Of a stretch of DNA of 64,000 bases, positions 1-11,799 are shown piece after piece. Position numbers and translations under genes: made by a program. Numbering within the stretch: the stretch's first letter is position 1; every line of letters begins with the position of its first letter. Origin of the DNA: Xylaria sp. FL1777 (Eukaryota; Ascomycota; Sordariomycetes; Xylariales; Xylariaceae); the NCBI GenBank assembly GCA_022578965.1, contig MU400508.1, positions 186,001 through 250,000 of the forward strand. The letters are read 5' to 3'. The notes beneath the pieces were generated by a model. The model made no database searches. It had not been told where the DNA came from and saw nothing but the letters and a program-made list of their open reading frames with translations.

Positions 1-2
1 GC

Positions 3-269
3 AACGATGACGCCAGCGAATCGGGCAGCCATCGCAGCCACCGGAGTCACCACAGTCATCGCAGTCATACCAGCCACAGGAGCGAGAAGACGGAGCGGTC
101 CTCGCGATCCAAGCTAAAGGCCATCGAGGACGGAAGCCGGGATCAGGAAAACACGATCGAGACGGTCCTCCGACCCAAGAAAGACAACATGCTCAAGTCT
201 CTGTTCAAGAAAAAGAAGAGAAAGGAGGAGGAGGAACAGGAGCGCAGCGGTTCGCTGCTTCGGGTCTAA
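3..269 (+). CDS. 3' end of an unidentified Ser/His/Arg-rich protein (5' end outside the window)
   Basis: An open frame runs from the left edge to a TAA at 267-269, giving 88 residues of C-terminus with no start inside the window. It opens with a low-complexity run of His-Arg-Ser and Ser-His repeats (about residues 7-28). A mixed charged stretch follows, and the tail is very basic, with Lys-rich and Glu-rich runs near residues 68-80, ending in a Leu-Leu-Arg-Val tail. The composition suggests a disordered tail; the Lys run could be a nuclear localisation signal or a polybasic membrane contact. I do not recognise a family. The frame could be a last exon, since no acceptor can be checked upstream. 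Function is unknown. Confidence 0.6.
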   Translation, partial: NDDASESGSHRSHRSHHSHRSHTSHRSEKTERSSRSKLKAIEDGSRDQENTIETVLRPKKDNMLKSLFKKKKRKEEEEQERSGSLLRV

Positions 270-2282
270 TGAGGACATGCTATGCTAAGCTCGCACATCG
301 CGAGGCTCGTCGTCGCTACCTCTTATTTCATGGAATCATTTTCAGTGCGGATACGGGTTTTTAGGTCATCTAGGCAGCGCATCATGTAACATAGAGAGAA
401 AGGTAGGATCCTATGCATATACACACATCATACGCGGGTTATACAGTAACTACGGTCTATCAACGCTTGTTTGTTTGCCTTGATCATGAACGCGGGCCAA
501 GCTTATAAGTTATAACGTAATACCTATCTTATTGAGAGCTTGGCGAAGCGTGGCATTTTTCGGCCCCCAATTCTCACAAACTACCCACTCTACCATGAGG
601 AGGGAGCAGCCTTATTTTTGGGGCTTTTTACAGCTAGCTCCTTGGTATCGTGAGCAAGAATAGACATGCGTATGCGGCTTATTATAACCATCACAGCGGT
701 GTGGTATAGGGATCCTTTTTCCTCAAGTGCTCTTCTAAGCAGGCACACAAGCATGTAGGGCTGAAAATTCTATCAATATACTACCTAGTTAGTGCACTTT
801 ACACGGCTTTTAAAGATTGATTACAAGTTGCCCAAAGTCCTATAGGACCTAATCCAATCATACTTTCATACTTACGCATAGTCTAACGACATACGTACTT
901 AGTCATTTCGTGCCACGCGCTAATAAATTACCTGATTAATCCGGTAACAACGCCTTGTTTCATGTTGCGACTTGTTGCTAATCATAAACGCCACATTTTG
1001 TTCGTTTTGAAGTCTCGCTCCTTAACCCCTGCAGCTGTAGCAGCAGCAAGGGGTTGTTTTGCGCTCTGCACTCTTTGTATACTACCTCCTTACTGCGTAC
1101 ATGCAGAGCCTACTACTACGAATTGCCTACAGTTCTGTATATAATAGTGTATGTAGGTATTCTATACTACGGGGATGAGATGAACTGGGGCCAACCTAGT
1201 GTAGAATAATTACACTACAAGGTAACTAACTTGAATTTGAAAGCGTCAGCATTTAAGATTATCGAGCAGAATTAGCGTGTTGTGTTGTCGTATGTACGTA
1301 ACAAAATGGAGTTATCAAGTACTTACACTGAGCATCGACATAAGTCCTACACTACCTATACTATACAAACCTAGGTCGATCTGTTATTAGATTATTCTCT
1401 TTCCCTTTGTAGCGTTGTTCCTCGCTTCTAACCCTACTGATTGGACTGTGGTGAATAGGAAATGAAAAGCCACAATCCTCCAAATCCAATTCAACCGTCC
1501 AATGTAGTATAAGGCCTACAGTGTGACACGAACATCACGTACATGGAGCGCAGACTCTCCCCCGTGTTCCCACATCCTATTTCTGGCACCTCGCCAGTCT
1601 AGAACTTGGCGCTGGCACCATCTTATTCGCTCTATCCCGGGACGACCCGCTTAGACGCCTTGACCTTGCCATACTCTATCTAGTTTATACTCCTAGCGTT
1701 TGTTTGTCTCACTGTTTTAACCCGGCCAAGAACATGGGGCCAAGATCTGCCAAGCATCTCACTGCATGGCCTCCCCCTAGGAGCTAGAGTCTCAACTGCT
1801 TCCTTGGGTTCCCAATACCCCTGGAAGCGCGTCATCAGGGGCTTCAACCATCACCGAGGACAAGGTAGATACAGTACGCTTGACATATGAGACGCCGCTG
1901 CAAGTCAAACTAGTATAGTGACACTAGGCCCTCTTCGGGATGGAGATCCGGCAGAGAGAAGGAAAAAGATGCTTCGCCCCGAAAATGGGACCATTTGGGT
2001 CCCCATTCTCATTAAAAAGACGAGGACGAGTAGCGTACTCTCAAGTTCAAGTTTGAAAATTCTCGCGATCTTGAACATTATAGATGGACCAGCAGGCAGG
2101 TTCTTTTCCACCTTTTTAATAGAATGTAAGTTCCAATGACATGTCTTTCGAGAAGCTTCGTCAACTTACAAAGTAAAGCCTTTAGATAGCATTCCTTCTC
2201 TCCGGAGACCTCCTTTGCTTAAACCTTTCAGGTCTCTCTTTCATTCCATTTCACTACAAACCTCGACAGCATCTAATCGACA
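270..2282. other. Intergenic region, about 2.0 kb, no gene recognised
   Basis: This stretch separates two genes on the + strand. Small ORFs at 962-1144 and on both strands at 1905-2139 show no recognisable motif and look like chance frames. The last 100 bases before the ATG at 2283 are rich in C and T (about 2185-2265), a common feature of fungal core promoters. No TATA box, tRNA or repeat stands out. Confidence 0.5.
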
Positions 2283-3983
2283 ATGGGCGAAGACGGCGGT
2301 GGTGCCCCTTCAGGAGGACATGGAGGTGCTGGTGGCGGTGCGGGTGTAGCCCATGCCGGCAATGGTGAAGTCGGTGCTCCTCATGCTCCCACCGATCACG
2401 GCCACGGAGGGAAGAATCACGGCAACCAAAACAATGATGTGAACATCTCCTCCCATGAAATTACAAGGCCAATCTCTCCCCCCAGCCGAGAAACTACGAC
2501 TCCCAATCCATTCAGCCGGAAGAACACGAGCATAGATCTAGATGACTACTTTGTACGTCCTTTCCCGATCAGACGCTCTCGAGACTGTGGAATCTTGCTA
2601 ACTTAGGCCGCTCTTCACAGTCCGGCCCTCGAGATATTGCCAAACATTCGAAATGGCCACTCTTTCTACAGCTACACGGAAGCATAACCCCCAAGATGAT
2701 CGTTCCACTTGTTGCCATTGGCGCCTGGGCCACCTTAATTACCGTCCTCTCCAAAGAATTCGAAAGTATTGAACTTTCTATTGAGCCCGTTCTCTTAACC
2801 ATCACTGGTTTCGTTGTCAGTATGGGTTTGTCGCTCCGTAGCTCTACAGCGTACGAGCGTTACGCCGAAGGACGGAGGTGCTGGAGTCAACTCATCCTGG
2901 CGTCACAAAGTCTGGGTCGAGTATTCTGGGTGCACGCCATTGAGCGCCCCGAGACGGCGAAAGAGGACTTGCTTGGCAAACTGTAAGTCAATACTTTTAA
3001 AAGAAAAATGGCCGAGACGTAGAACGTTGGATGGCTAATATGTCATGATTAGGACCGCTATGAACCTCGTCATTGCATTCGCTGTCGCCCTTAAACATAA
3101 GCTGCGATTCGAGCCGTATACACACTACGAAGACCTCGTTGACCTCGTCGGCCATATTGATACGCTCGCCAAGCAAGCTACGGAAGACGAAGAAGTGACT
3201 GTCTCCAGGAAGTACACCATCTTCAAGGCAATGGGCGAAAACCTCGGACTGTCTTTTGCAACTTCGAATCCTCGCAAGATGCTCAAGCGCTCCAAGAAAC
3301 CCGTTGGTAATCTGCCTCTGGAAATCCTCTGCTACCTGACGGCCTACGCAGACGAGCTTGTAGCCAACGGCCAGCTCCCCGTCGGAATGCAGCAAACAAC
3401 TGTTTGTAAGTAACGCCCAAGCAACCCAATTCCGCCTCTCTTGTGCCTAGAAAGCTCCGCGACTAACTCATAATCATTAGACAACAACCTGGGCTTGCTA
3501 AACGACGTGTTGGTAAACACGGAGCGTGTTCTAAACACTCCTCTCCCCATCGCCTACGCCATCGTCATCTCGCAAATCACCTGGCTCTACGTTGTCCTAC
3601 TTCCCTTCCAGCTCTACGCATCACTAAGCTGGATCACGATCCCAGCCACCATTTTCGCGTCATACATCATCCTCGGCATTTTCTTCATCGGCCACGAGAT
3701 CGAGAATCCATTCGGCAACGACGTGAACGATTTGCCCCTCGGCTCCTTCTGCCAGCAGATCGTCGAGGACATGGAGACGATCTCGTCGCGCACCAAGATC
3801 TCCACCCACCAACTCGTCCAGAACTCGCGGAATAAGGTCCTGTACCCATACAGCCAGAGCAACTACTACTCGTGGGCAGCGCAGTCCGAGGGCTCTATCC
3901 GCGCCGCGCTGAAGAACCGGCCGAATGCCTACTACGAGAAGGCCCAGGCCCCCAGTACCGCGAGCGGAGCTGACAATGTCTAG
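2283..3983 (+). CDS. Bestrophin-like (UPF0187 / YneE family) membrane anion channel
   Basis: Four exons (2283-2552, 2621-2982, 3053-3405, 3481-3983) give a 495-residue protein, with all three introns GT-AG and frames agreeing. Residues 1-60 are a Gly/His/Ala-rich, probably disordered leader. The family core begins near residue 100, with a short helix (PLFLQLHGSI) and a hydrophobic span starting MIVPLVAIGAW. The family-typical LRSSTAYERYAEGRRCW segment lies near residue 150. Two more hydrophobic spans lie in the last exon (ISQITWLYVVLLPFQLYA and the following IPATIFASYIILGIFFIG), followed by the conserved IENPFGNDVNDLPL segment. In this family that last segment precedes a cytosolic helical tail. 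Homologues form chloride-type channels; transport substrate and compartment here are inferred only. The gene stands alone between long intergenic stretches. The start is the first ATG after a CT-rich leader. Confidence 0.88.
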
Positions 3984-5287
3984 ACGAAAGTCAGGCATAT
4001 ATATATCTAATAAGGGAACCAACGCTGTTGGGGGATGAAGAACTTGCGTGCCGGCGAAAAACAACCTGGATAACAATACGGCGGGATGGATTCTTTGAAT
4101 TTGTCTATATTGGGGTAACAAAACGCATTTGTCATTATTTAAGGAGTTATAATCATAGCGGCAAACGGAAAAAGCGTATAATTTGACTTGGGTTGCATTC
4201 GTCATTCTGTACTTGAATACTAATACAGAATATCTACATTACTGTACAATACGGGACATTGCATTGAGCCTAATTGATTTTTTTTTTTTTTATTGTCTTA
4301 AGCTACAATTCATTACAGTGAGAATACTCAGTCTACATATAGTATATTTCATGAATCATCGCTGAAGACAAGGTGATGTATACTAATAAAAAGTGCCACT
4401 TTTCCTAACTTACACTTATGATAACATCACGCTGAAGCAAACTTTACTCGTTTCTTTCACTTGCTCTTAGATACGGGTGAATGCTTCAGAATTAGAACAC
4501 GCGAAACTAGCAGATAGATGCAGTAGGTATGCAAGCGAGGTTTTACTATTCTTATCTACGATATAAGCATGTCTAAATAAGATACGTTCCGTAGAGGGTT
4601 ATACACGGAACCACACAGACTGACAATCGTAGTTACATATATCGTATGCCCTCTCATCGTTATCCACCTCATTTATAAGGATTCAGAACTAATAATTGCC
4701 GTTCATGATAAAAATTACAAGTAGTTTCGGAAGTTTACTTAAATAATAGTAGTAGAAACCCCCTAGTCAGGCAACTCATGATCTTGAGATACTTCGAAAA
4801 GGGGCGGGAGATTCTAGGGCACTATATAACAAGGGCTGCTGCAACAGGGCATGGAACTTGAGAATTGACTCTATTCACAATACAATAATCTGTTATGGCT
4901 ACCAAGGTCCATACCTCCCATGCGGGCTGACGCCGGGCATGGTGGCTGTCCTTGAGTCTATATACAACTGGTTCGGGCTACCTAACCTCCGGGGTCCGCC
5001 GATATGTCTCAGATAAGCGAGGGCTGAATAGCTTCACTTCTAGATACGCGAGACAGTCTCAATAGATCTCAGTTCAGCGTAGTACGGTCTAGGTGTCTCC
5101 CTGAACTACGCATTTGGGTATCGTACGAGGTGTTCAGCGCATTCAGCACGTGTAACAATTCCGAATGATGAAACGACATTGACCGTCGTTGGAGGCAATT
5201 TAGAGTCGGGACGTCGACTGCTGTGGCAATGCTGCGCTTCAAAGCGCTTTGATATAGTTATATTGAGATACTCTTAAGTCCCTTGCT
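3984..5287. other. Intergenic region, AT-rich, tail-to-tail
   Basis: These 1.3 kb lie between the 3' ends of the bestrophin-like gene (+) and the O-methyltransferase (-), so both terminators should be here. The stretch contains a T run near 4278-4290 and scattered AT-rich blocks. The small ORF at 4183-4365 has no recognisable content. I see no RNA gene or repeat. Confidence 0.5.
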
Positions 5288-6832
5288 TTAATTCCCTTTC
5301 CATGTCGCTACCAATAGAGAGAGCTGTGATCCCGGCGGTGTCGTGGCGCCTTCGAACTTGAATCTTTCGTCCGCTTTTCGAAATAACTCAATCCACTCAG
5401 TCAGCTCTCGCTCCTTTCCATTCAGGATGCTACTCATCACCACATCAAAACTCCTCACTCGTGCTTCCATGACTTTCGGCATCTTCCCTGGTTCGAGGAG
5501 GATTGCATCGTTGATAATAACCTTAGCACCTGGTTTCAGGGCTGGGACCAGGTTTTTTAATATTTTGATAGCATACTTGTCAGACCAATTATGAAATATC
5601 CATCGAAAGAAGTAGACGTCGGCGGCGGAAATAGGCTGGGGAAGAAAGAAATCATGCACCATCAGGGATACCCGATCAGCCACATCCGACGGTACTTGGT
5701 CTTGTGCTCCTGAAATGACAGACTCCAGATCCTGAACTATGAACTTCATTGAGGGAAATCTACGAGCTAGATCTACGCAGACGAAACCCTGCGAGCCACC
5801 AACCTGTACACCCACGTAAGAATCAATATCCCAGAGGATCCAGGTCTTTATCATAGACTTACATCTACCAATGTGCCACCACTGTGCTGTGCCCAAGGAT
5901 AAGAGTCCACAACATATTTAAGATCAAACGCATCGCCACCCGTAAAAGCGTGCATCATGTTTGCAAACCGCGTTGATCGTTGCGGGAACTGTGCTAGGAA
6001 CTCGTGAATGGGTTTGGTCGTGTTATTTGCTACGGTGAAGCCCTAATTGATCCATGCCGAGTCAGAACCCATTATGGTCTCAATAGTGACATTTAGTCCC
6101 GCAGCACCAACATGTAATCCAGCAACCTAGGTTGTAGAATGCGAAGAGCAACTTTCTGCTCGCTCATCAATGAGACGAGTTTACTGACTGTTTCATTTGG
6201 CTCCTCTGAGCCCGGAAACTGGGACATGGCGTCACACGTCTGAGCTGCGGCCTGCCAGAGATCGTCTGTGCAGGTGGCGACGTAATCATGCACGCCGGGA
6301 TCTTCAGCGAGCAGGCGTGAAACGGCGCTATGAGCGACAACTCCCTGTGTCGGTTCTTCAAAGATCCTCTGAGTCACTGCAAAGCGCACTAACTTCCGGA
6401 CACTCGTCTCAGACAGGCCGGCCTTGGTTGCCATTTCGGCGAAGGTTTGTTCGCCGTCGACAGGTAGGTTTCGAGCCAGACCGAAGCGTGTGACCGCCTG
6501 CTGGGGCAGAAGGGCGTTGTGCTATATCAGATCAGTACATGGCAAAAAATATGGTAGATCGCAATGGCAGTCAGCTGGCCATAACGACTCACGACAAAAC
6601 TGAATAAGTAGTCTCTCGGGCCAAGCATGAGATCTCGTAGCTCTGCAGCATCCTGAATAATAGACCGCCTCAAAGCGGCTATCTCGGGCACGGTCTGGGG
6701 CACGGCACCATAAAGAGGAGCATTGGCATCGAAAGAGGGCTGCGGCATATTGTTGGCGGTTAGATAGTCGCTGACTTTGGAGGTATTGGCGGCAATGCGT
6801 GTGGCCAGCGCGACAATATGTGGAACAGCCAT
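5288..6832 (-). CDS. SAM-dependent O-methyltransferase, plant/fungal small-molecule type
   Basis: Four exons on the minus strand (6832-6593, 6521-6189, 6042-5863, 5803-5288) encode 422 residues, a normal length for this family. The N-terminal half is a winged-helix dimerisation domain, with the segment FGLARNLPVDG near residues 91-101. The SAM-binding glycine motif DVGGSQG begins at residue 251, right at the third splice junction. The family's catalytic His lies in FHNWSDKYA near residue 322. Enzymes of this group transfer a methyl group to hydroxyls of phenolic or polyketide metabolites; the substrate cannot be read from sequence. No polyketide synthase, terpene synthase or NRPS is adjacent, so it is an orphan tailoring-type enzyme. 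Intron 2 (6188-6043, 146 bp) uses a GTCAGT donor. An alternative pair (donor four bases further on, acceptor near 6031) also keeps the frame and would change about four residues. Confidence 0.85.
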
Positions 6833-8421
6833 AATGTTGGAAAAAATAGGGCAGAGGTTCTTTCCGAGTAGCTACGCAGGGACAAATAAGAGGCTTCACT
6901 AGTATTAAGACAAGAAAATCAAGAAGATTGTGTATAGGGGCAGAAGGTATTGTAAGAACCCCGTGAGATCGACGACGTCTCCTTGTTCCTAATTCATGAG
7001 TCTGGAAAATATCGGTAGTGTTTGTCTGACTACTTCTAGCGTACCTGCCTTATGTAACCACATGAATATACACGATAATATAGTAGATAGAAATACCCAG
7101 AGCGAAATGTAGAACGGGTAGCCAAAAGTAGGTCAGCAAAGAAGAATTCTAGATACAGGCGCAGCCCATGAACCAACACTTACGCTCCAAAATAAGATGC
7201 AACTGCTAACAGGTGGCATGCTATATGCTAAGTAATAAATCACCAAGGTTATTCATAGTATTATTGTCTACCTGGGCAAATGGCATTTCAATATTTAACG
7301 TATACTGTCGTTTTGAATATGTCTCATGAATTTACCACGTAAGTTTTCTATTGAGGACGGCTCCTTAGCTAAATACAACGGCATCAAATGGACAGCTCAT
7401 CCAGAAAGACATAAATCTTTAAATACAGTGGCTACTAAGTAAAAATGTGCAACACAGCTAGCTACCTAGTTGAATAAACATCACTCTGACTCGTTTTGAG
7501 GATTCTTAGTAACGGACAGACAAGTTATGAACGAGAGATAAGAGAGGAAGGATCCTAGAAATACTCTCTCCTAAGCCCCATCCGATCACATAGGTTAGGA
7601 AAATCTGTAATTAGGAGACAGGTCACTATGTTATTGGTAGAGGCTTGAGATGGTGGACAGGCAATGATCGGAGCACAGCAACTACAGTAATTAAATCAGC
7701 CCATACAGCTGAGGGAAAGAGGGGTTTATGAGAAACTGAAAGCTCACACAGCGCCACAGCTTACAGCGTTATCGTGGCGTAGTTGGGGGCAATTTTGTCT
7801 GCATGGCTCTCTTATGGCATTCCAACCGCCAATGATCTAGGGGCAGCAACCTGCATAGTGGTTTTGTTTGACCGAAAAGTTCCCCAATTGAAATATCATC
7901 TCCTAGTGTATGAAGTTGATGAGCACTCTCACTTATAGCCTACTCATGCAGCTCTCACTTTAATATTTATCCCAGGGCGAATTATATATACCGCCTGCGG
8001 GAACTCATCAAAAGTGACTTCCGAATATACCTAGGATGCCAACTCCGTTCAAGAGTAGGTAGCTATGAAGCATGAATGAGACAATATGAAATCTGAAGAT
8101 TGAATTCTAAGAGGTGTAAAGTTTTGAGTGAACGATCGGACGGAGTTCCCGAAAGAATATATAAGGGGTTTTAAGTTAGCCATCCTGGGACCTCATAGTG
8201 ATACTACTCACTTCATTTCAACATAGGTATATCGTTTTTCCGGTGAGACGGGGTCATTTTGTATATTTCTGGTCAGAGGTCTAAACTAACATATATCTAG
8301 TTTCCAGAATCCCTGACCTCACTTGACAGTGCTTAACATTGCGGTTTCCGGCACTAACTGATACATAAGATTCCGCCCTCCATTTCCCAATTCTCATGAA
8401 CAGAGCCGTTGAAGACACCAC
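6833..8421. other. Intergenic region, about 1.6 kb
   Basis: This is the promoter side of the O-methyltransferase and the 3' side of the small secreted protein gene. It has many stops in all frames and no ORF of note. I see no repeat or RNA gene. Confidence 0.5.
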
Positions 8422-8935
8422 TTAAACAGTAGCGACTTTGGTGACGTCGAGGGTGAAGTCGGTGTTGTACCCCAAGGTCCCGGACTCAGCGGTGACGTTC
8501 GTGGAGCCGAAGGTGTGGTACACGGTGATGGGCGGGGTGATGCTGAAGGTGGCCTGGACGGTAGAGCCCGCGGGAGCCCCCGTGCAGGTCTGCAGACCCT
8601 GGTGGGTGACCAAATCAGCTGCGCAGAAGACTACCACACACATATAAGGTTAGTGAATATGCGACTTTTGAGTGTGTATTTCGAGGATTTCATAAGAATG
8701 AGAGGTTTCGAGGTATGGCCTCGGCTCAGCTTAGAGGGAACCTACCGTTGAATCCCGGAGCACCGTCAATGTATCCGGCAGGGACGTTGAGGGTGAACCT
8801 GGCACCAAGGATGATGTGGGCGACCAAACTCGTGACATTGGTGGCGGTCCATGTGGCAAGGCTTCTGTCCTCAATGGGAGTCGAAACAGCCGAGGCAGCA
8901 AGAGCTGCGATAGCGGTCATGAAGGAAGTGCGCAT
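8422..8935 (-). CDS. Small secreted protein, 132 residues, family not recognised
   Basis: Two exons (8935-8746 and 8630-8422) joined across a 115-bp intron with a GTAGGT donor encode 132 residues. The start at 8935 is chosen because the ATG opens directly into a signal peptide: MRTSF, then an Ala-rich hydrophobic core ending near residue 19 at SAVST. An in-frame extension further upstream exists but would place 38 residues before this leader. The mature part is rich in Thr, Val and alternating hydrophobic residues, which suggests beta strands. It has only two Cys (in FCAADL and QTCTGA), which could form one disulfide. There is no transmembrane segment after the leader. The size and pattern recall AA1-like or HR-eliciting small secreted proteins, but I cannot confirm either. 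Likely extracellular; an effector or surface role is a guess. Confidence 0.72.
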
Positions 8936-10078
8936 CGTGACGGTGTGTAAATGTTTTAGACAAGAAAGTCTTTGAGATTGAAGTGGAAGTTGAGTCTTGA
9001 GAAGAGTCTTTGAGATTGTAGTGAGTGATGGTGATGGTGATGGTAACAAGTCCTCCGAAAGATAGAATATCTTCCTCTTTAAATACTTTCGTCGTCTATA
9101 CTCAAATGCCTCTCTCTCTGTATTTGTGTATTGAGAGCTCGTGCTAGAACCATTTTGACCTGGTTCGACGGGACTTGCATGAAATTACCTGTATGTAAGC
9201 CTTCATCGTGTAGTAGTCAACCCGAGAATGCGAGTTGTGGTGTTCTGTTGTGCTTAGCTAGGCATCTTTTGGATGTAAACGAGTGAGATACTATTGATCA
9301 AGCAACACCACGCGAAGTGGATCCTTCGTCGGCGGCACAGTACACTGGAGATGCCTTTAAACTCCCGGTGCGTGGCGGAGTTCTATTTTGACTCTTTGCT
9401 ATTACTCCTATAATATGGAGAGGATCTAGAAAAAGTTCCATTCCCACGAAGCTGCTTATTTAACATCAATATAAGCACAGCAATTGCTCATAGCACCAGA
9501 TATCAGATACCAGATCGCCCACCTAACAATGCTGATACAAGCTTCCCTAAAGGTTGATATGAGAGGTGCCTAAAAGACGATGAACATTTGAAGTCTTCGA
9601 ATCTTGTGATCAGAAAGCCTAGATGCAAGATGATAGGTTGAGAAGCTGTACCCTTTTTGATTACCAAGGTTAAGAAGGTCTGGGGTTTGCAACCCGTATG
9701 ATCCTTCAGGAGACGGGTCTCCCCATCTTCATCTTACCTTTGAGGCGTAATATTGTTACTCAACAAGATAGCTGCCTATATAATATGGATCGCGACATTT
9801 CTATCAAACTACGAATCCCCCCGTATGACCTAAGTCAAATACCGGTATGACAAACCACGATTAGAGGCTTGATATGTGCTTTGGTCAGCTCAGTGGCCTT
9901 GGCAACGCTAGATGAAGAACTTCCTAAGGTTAACTACGTCATAGTGCAATAACTCAGCAAGTTGATTCGCGGGGACATGCCGTTATTCTAATTGGTGGTA
10001 TGCTAGCGGGTGTCATACAAGCGGGACGTATGATTACTGTAGCTTCACGAACCTGTCTTGGGATGAACGAACAAGTAT
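8936..10078. other. Intergenic region, about 1.1 kb
   Basis: This lies between the small secreted protein gene and the downstream end of the WBP4-like gene, both on the minus strand. It holds the promoter of the secreted protein gene (TATA-like element at 9078-9085, listed separately). Otherwise nothing is recognisable. Confidence 0.5.
9078..9085 (-). promoter_or_regulatory. TATA-like element of the small secreted protein gene
   Basis: On the minus strand the sequence reads TATTTAAA, about 143 bases upstream of the ATG at 8935. Position and composition fit a fungal TATA element. No other signal was used. Confidence 0.35.
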
Positions 10079-10933
10079 CTATTTCTGGCGAATATTCTTC
10101 GGTTTCCTCTTCTTGAAGACTACGACAGTGTCCGAGGGCTCCTTGTCGGGCTCTTCTTTCACGGTCACTCCTACGGACTGCTCGCCGGTTACTGGCTTGA
10201 CGGCTGCAGGCAATGGCATGTCTGCTTCAGGATCCTCTTTCTTGATATTGAGATGTGAGTCTTGTTTGATATCTGGCTGTTCGGCCTCGTTTTCCTCCTT
10301 CTTGGGCGGCTTCGTGAGTGGTGCACTGAGTAGCGCGTCAAGTTCAGCATCGTCCTCGACGGCATGTTTTGTGTCACGGCCCCATCTCCTGGGCTTCTTG
10401 AATAGATTCTGTACTCCTTGTTCCTCGTCCTTCTCATCTTCGCTTTCTTGCTTGGGCCGTTTGCGTACGCCAGAGGCGACAGCATCGATGTCTGCGGGGT
10501 TCGAATCTATGTTGTCGTCGTCGTCGGGGTTGGGCGCATCGTCAATGATGCGCGTATTTGTGACTGACCATTCACCTGCGAGAGCCATATCCCGACGCAG
10601 CTCCGTCGGAATGTCAATGCCCATCTCAGCGAGCTGTTCCCATTGCTGCTGGCGCTGGGCAGCCGTGGCGGCGGCGGGGGTGGTTGACGAAGAGCCGGAG
10701 GGAGAGGGTCTGGGAGCGGGAATGCCATTCAGGCGATCTATCTCCCGCTTGGCTCTGTCCTTCTCGCGCTGTTCATTCTCGTGGCCACGGTGAAGATCGC
10801 GCAGGAAGCGCTTGAGGGCAGACTGGTGCTTCGCGGTGGCTTCGTGGTTGGTGCGCTCGAGCTTGGTGTCGCGGACGTAGGTGCTGCAGTGCTTGCACCA
10901 GTATTTGGGGGTTGACTTCCAGTACTCCGACAT
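10079..10933 (-). CDS. WBP4-like spliceosomal protein with N-terminal U1-type (matrin) zinc finger
   Basis: A single exon encodes 284 residues. The start MSEYWKS is the only ATG that fits; the frame remains open upstream only through GTG codons. The N-terminus has the pattern of U1-C/matrin-type C2H2 fingers: Cys13, Cys16, His30 and His36 within YWCKHC...NHEATAKH, preceded by the EYWKS motif shared with WW-domain-binding protein 4 (FBP21). A coiled, highly charged helix follows (residues 40-65). The rest is acidic and Pro/Ser-rich, and looks disordered. It ends in a basic tail, FKKRKPKNIRQK, which is typical of this family. I see no WW domain, as in other fungal members. The predicted role is RNA/protein contact inside the spliceosome in the nucleus; this is inference from family membership. 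Confidence 0.82.
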   Translation of the reverse strand: MSEYWKSTPKYWCKHCSTYVRDTKLERTNHEATAKHQSALKRFLRDLHRGHENEQREKDRAKREIDRLNGIPAPRPSPSGSSSTTPAAATAAQRQQQWEQLAEMGIDIPTELRRDMALAGEWSVTNTRIIDDAPNPDDDDNIDSNPADIDAVASGVRKRPKQESEDEKDEEQGVQNLFKKPRRWGRDTKHAVEDDAELDALLSAPLTKPPKKEENEAEQPDIKQDSHLNIKKEDPEADMPLPAAVKPVTGEQSVGVTVKEEPDKEPSDTVVVFKKRKPKNIRQK

Positions 10934-11799
10934 GTTCACCACTGCTGCAATGTCTCGATGCGCAGGCGACGAGAGGAAAAGAAATGAGGCTTCTGAGAGT
11001 GATGTGCGGGAGGCTCACAACGTTAGGTAAGTACAGGAGGTAGGTAAGAGCTAGGTACCTTACTTAATGTATCTGGGATGAAGAATTAAGGTTTGGTACC
11101 TGTACAGTGGGGGCAGATAAGTCCCGTTGGCTACCTATGTAGGTACCTACTTAGGTACCTAGAGACACTGGGATAGTGGCGTCACTGGAGCCCCTGCCAA
11201 ACGTGGAGCTGTCAAACTTGCTTCTTCGTCCGTACATATCCCATCAACTCTATCCCATCATCTCTTTGACTTACCACTATGTAGCGATTACTATTCATGA
11301 CTTTGATTCAGCTTCAAATAGTTCCTCTACCTACCTTTATTTTTTTTTGTCGCATCCACCAAGTTTTCACTTGGTTGCATTGAAGTCGCGTCTAAACGTC
11401 CTAAAACATTACCGCACCTTTTGAGCATGAAGTCATGTTTGACGATGTCAACATAGGTATATATATATATGTATATAAAGTATCTGTGTACGAATCAAGT
11501 ATTACGCGGTACACTGTACTAAAGAAAAGAGGTCCAGATCCAGCTCTTTCTGTCTCCTATCATTTGAACCTACGTCTGGTCCTAGAAACACCCTTCGATA
11601 TCCCCTGTTGGATCTGACATTAAATCCTTCTTTGCCTCATTAATTCCCGGCCCATTGTATGTATATTCCTCGCATCGTGATCAATCTCAGCTGAGAGCTC
11701 TGATGAGCTTCTTTCGGTACTTGTTTTCCGAGTCAATGCCGAGGAACCGGACCCGTCCTCCCCACATTCTGCTGACATGATACCTCTACTCTGACTTGC
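10934..11799. other. Intergenic region with AGGTACCT-type palindromes
   Basis: These 0.87 kb hold the promoter of the WBP4-like gene and the 3' side of the wall protein gene. Overlapping copies of the palindrome AGGTACCT and TAGGTA half-sites lie at about 11030-11060 and 11131-11162. A (TA)n-like stretch lies near 11456-11478. The small ORFs at 11176-11617 look like chance frames. Confidence 0.5.
11131..11162. repeat. Tandem and palindromic TAGGTACCTA motif
   Basis: Two AGGTACCT palindromes (11141-11148, 11153-11160) lie next to a CTACCTA half-site, directly upstream of the WBP4-like gene. The same motif recurs in other intergenic regions, for example near 45480, 46675 and 53534. Confidence 0.55.

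Noticed and set aside
1905..2139. Overlapping ORFs on both strands before the bestrophin-like gene
   Set aside because: Mirror-image frames without recognisable content, in the expected promoter region.
8936..9049. A longer start for the small secreted protein (MLPSPSPSLTT...)
   Set aside because: It would put 38 residues before a clean signal peptide; the ATG at 8935 opens directly into that leader.
10113..10793. A 226-codon plus-strand ORF opposite the WBP4-like gene
   Set aside because: It is a Ser-rich antisense shadow of the acidic, charged coding region on the minus strand.
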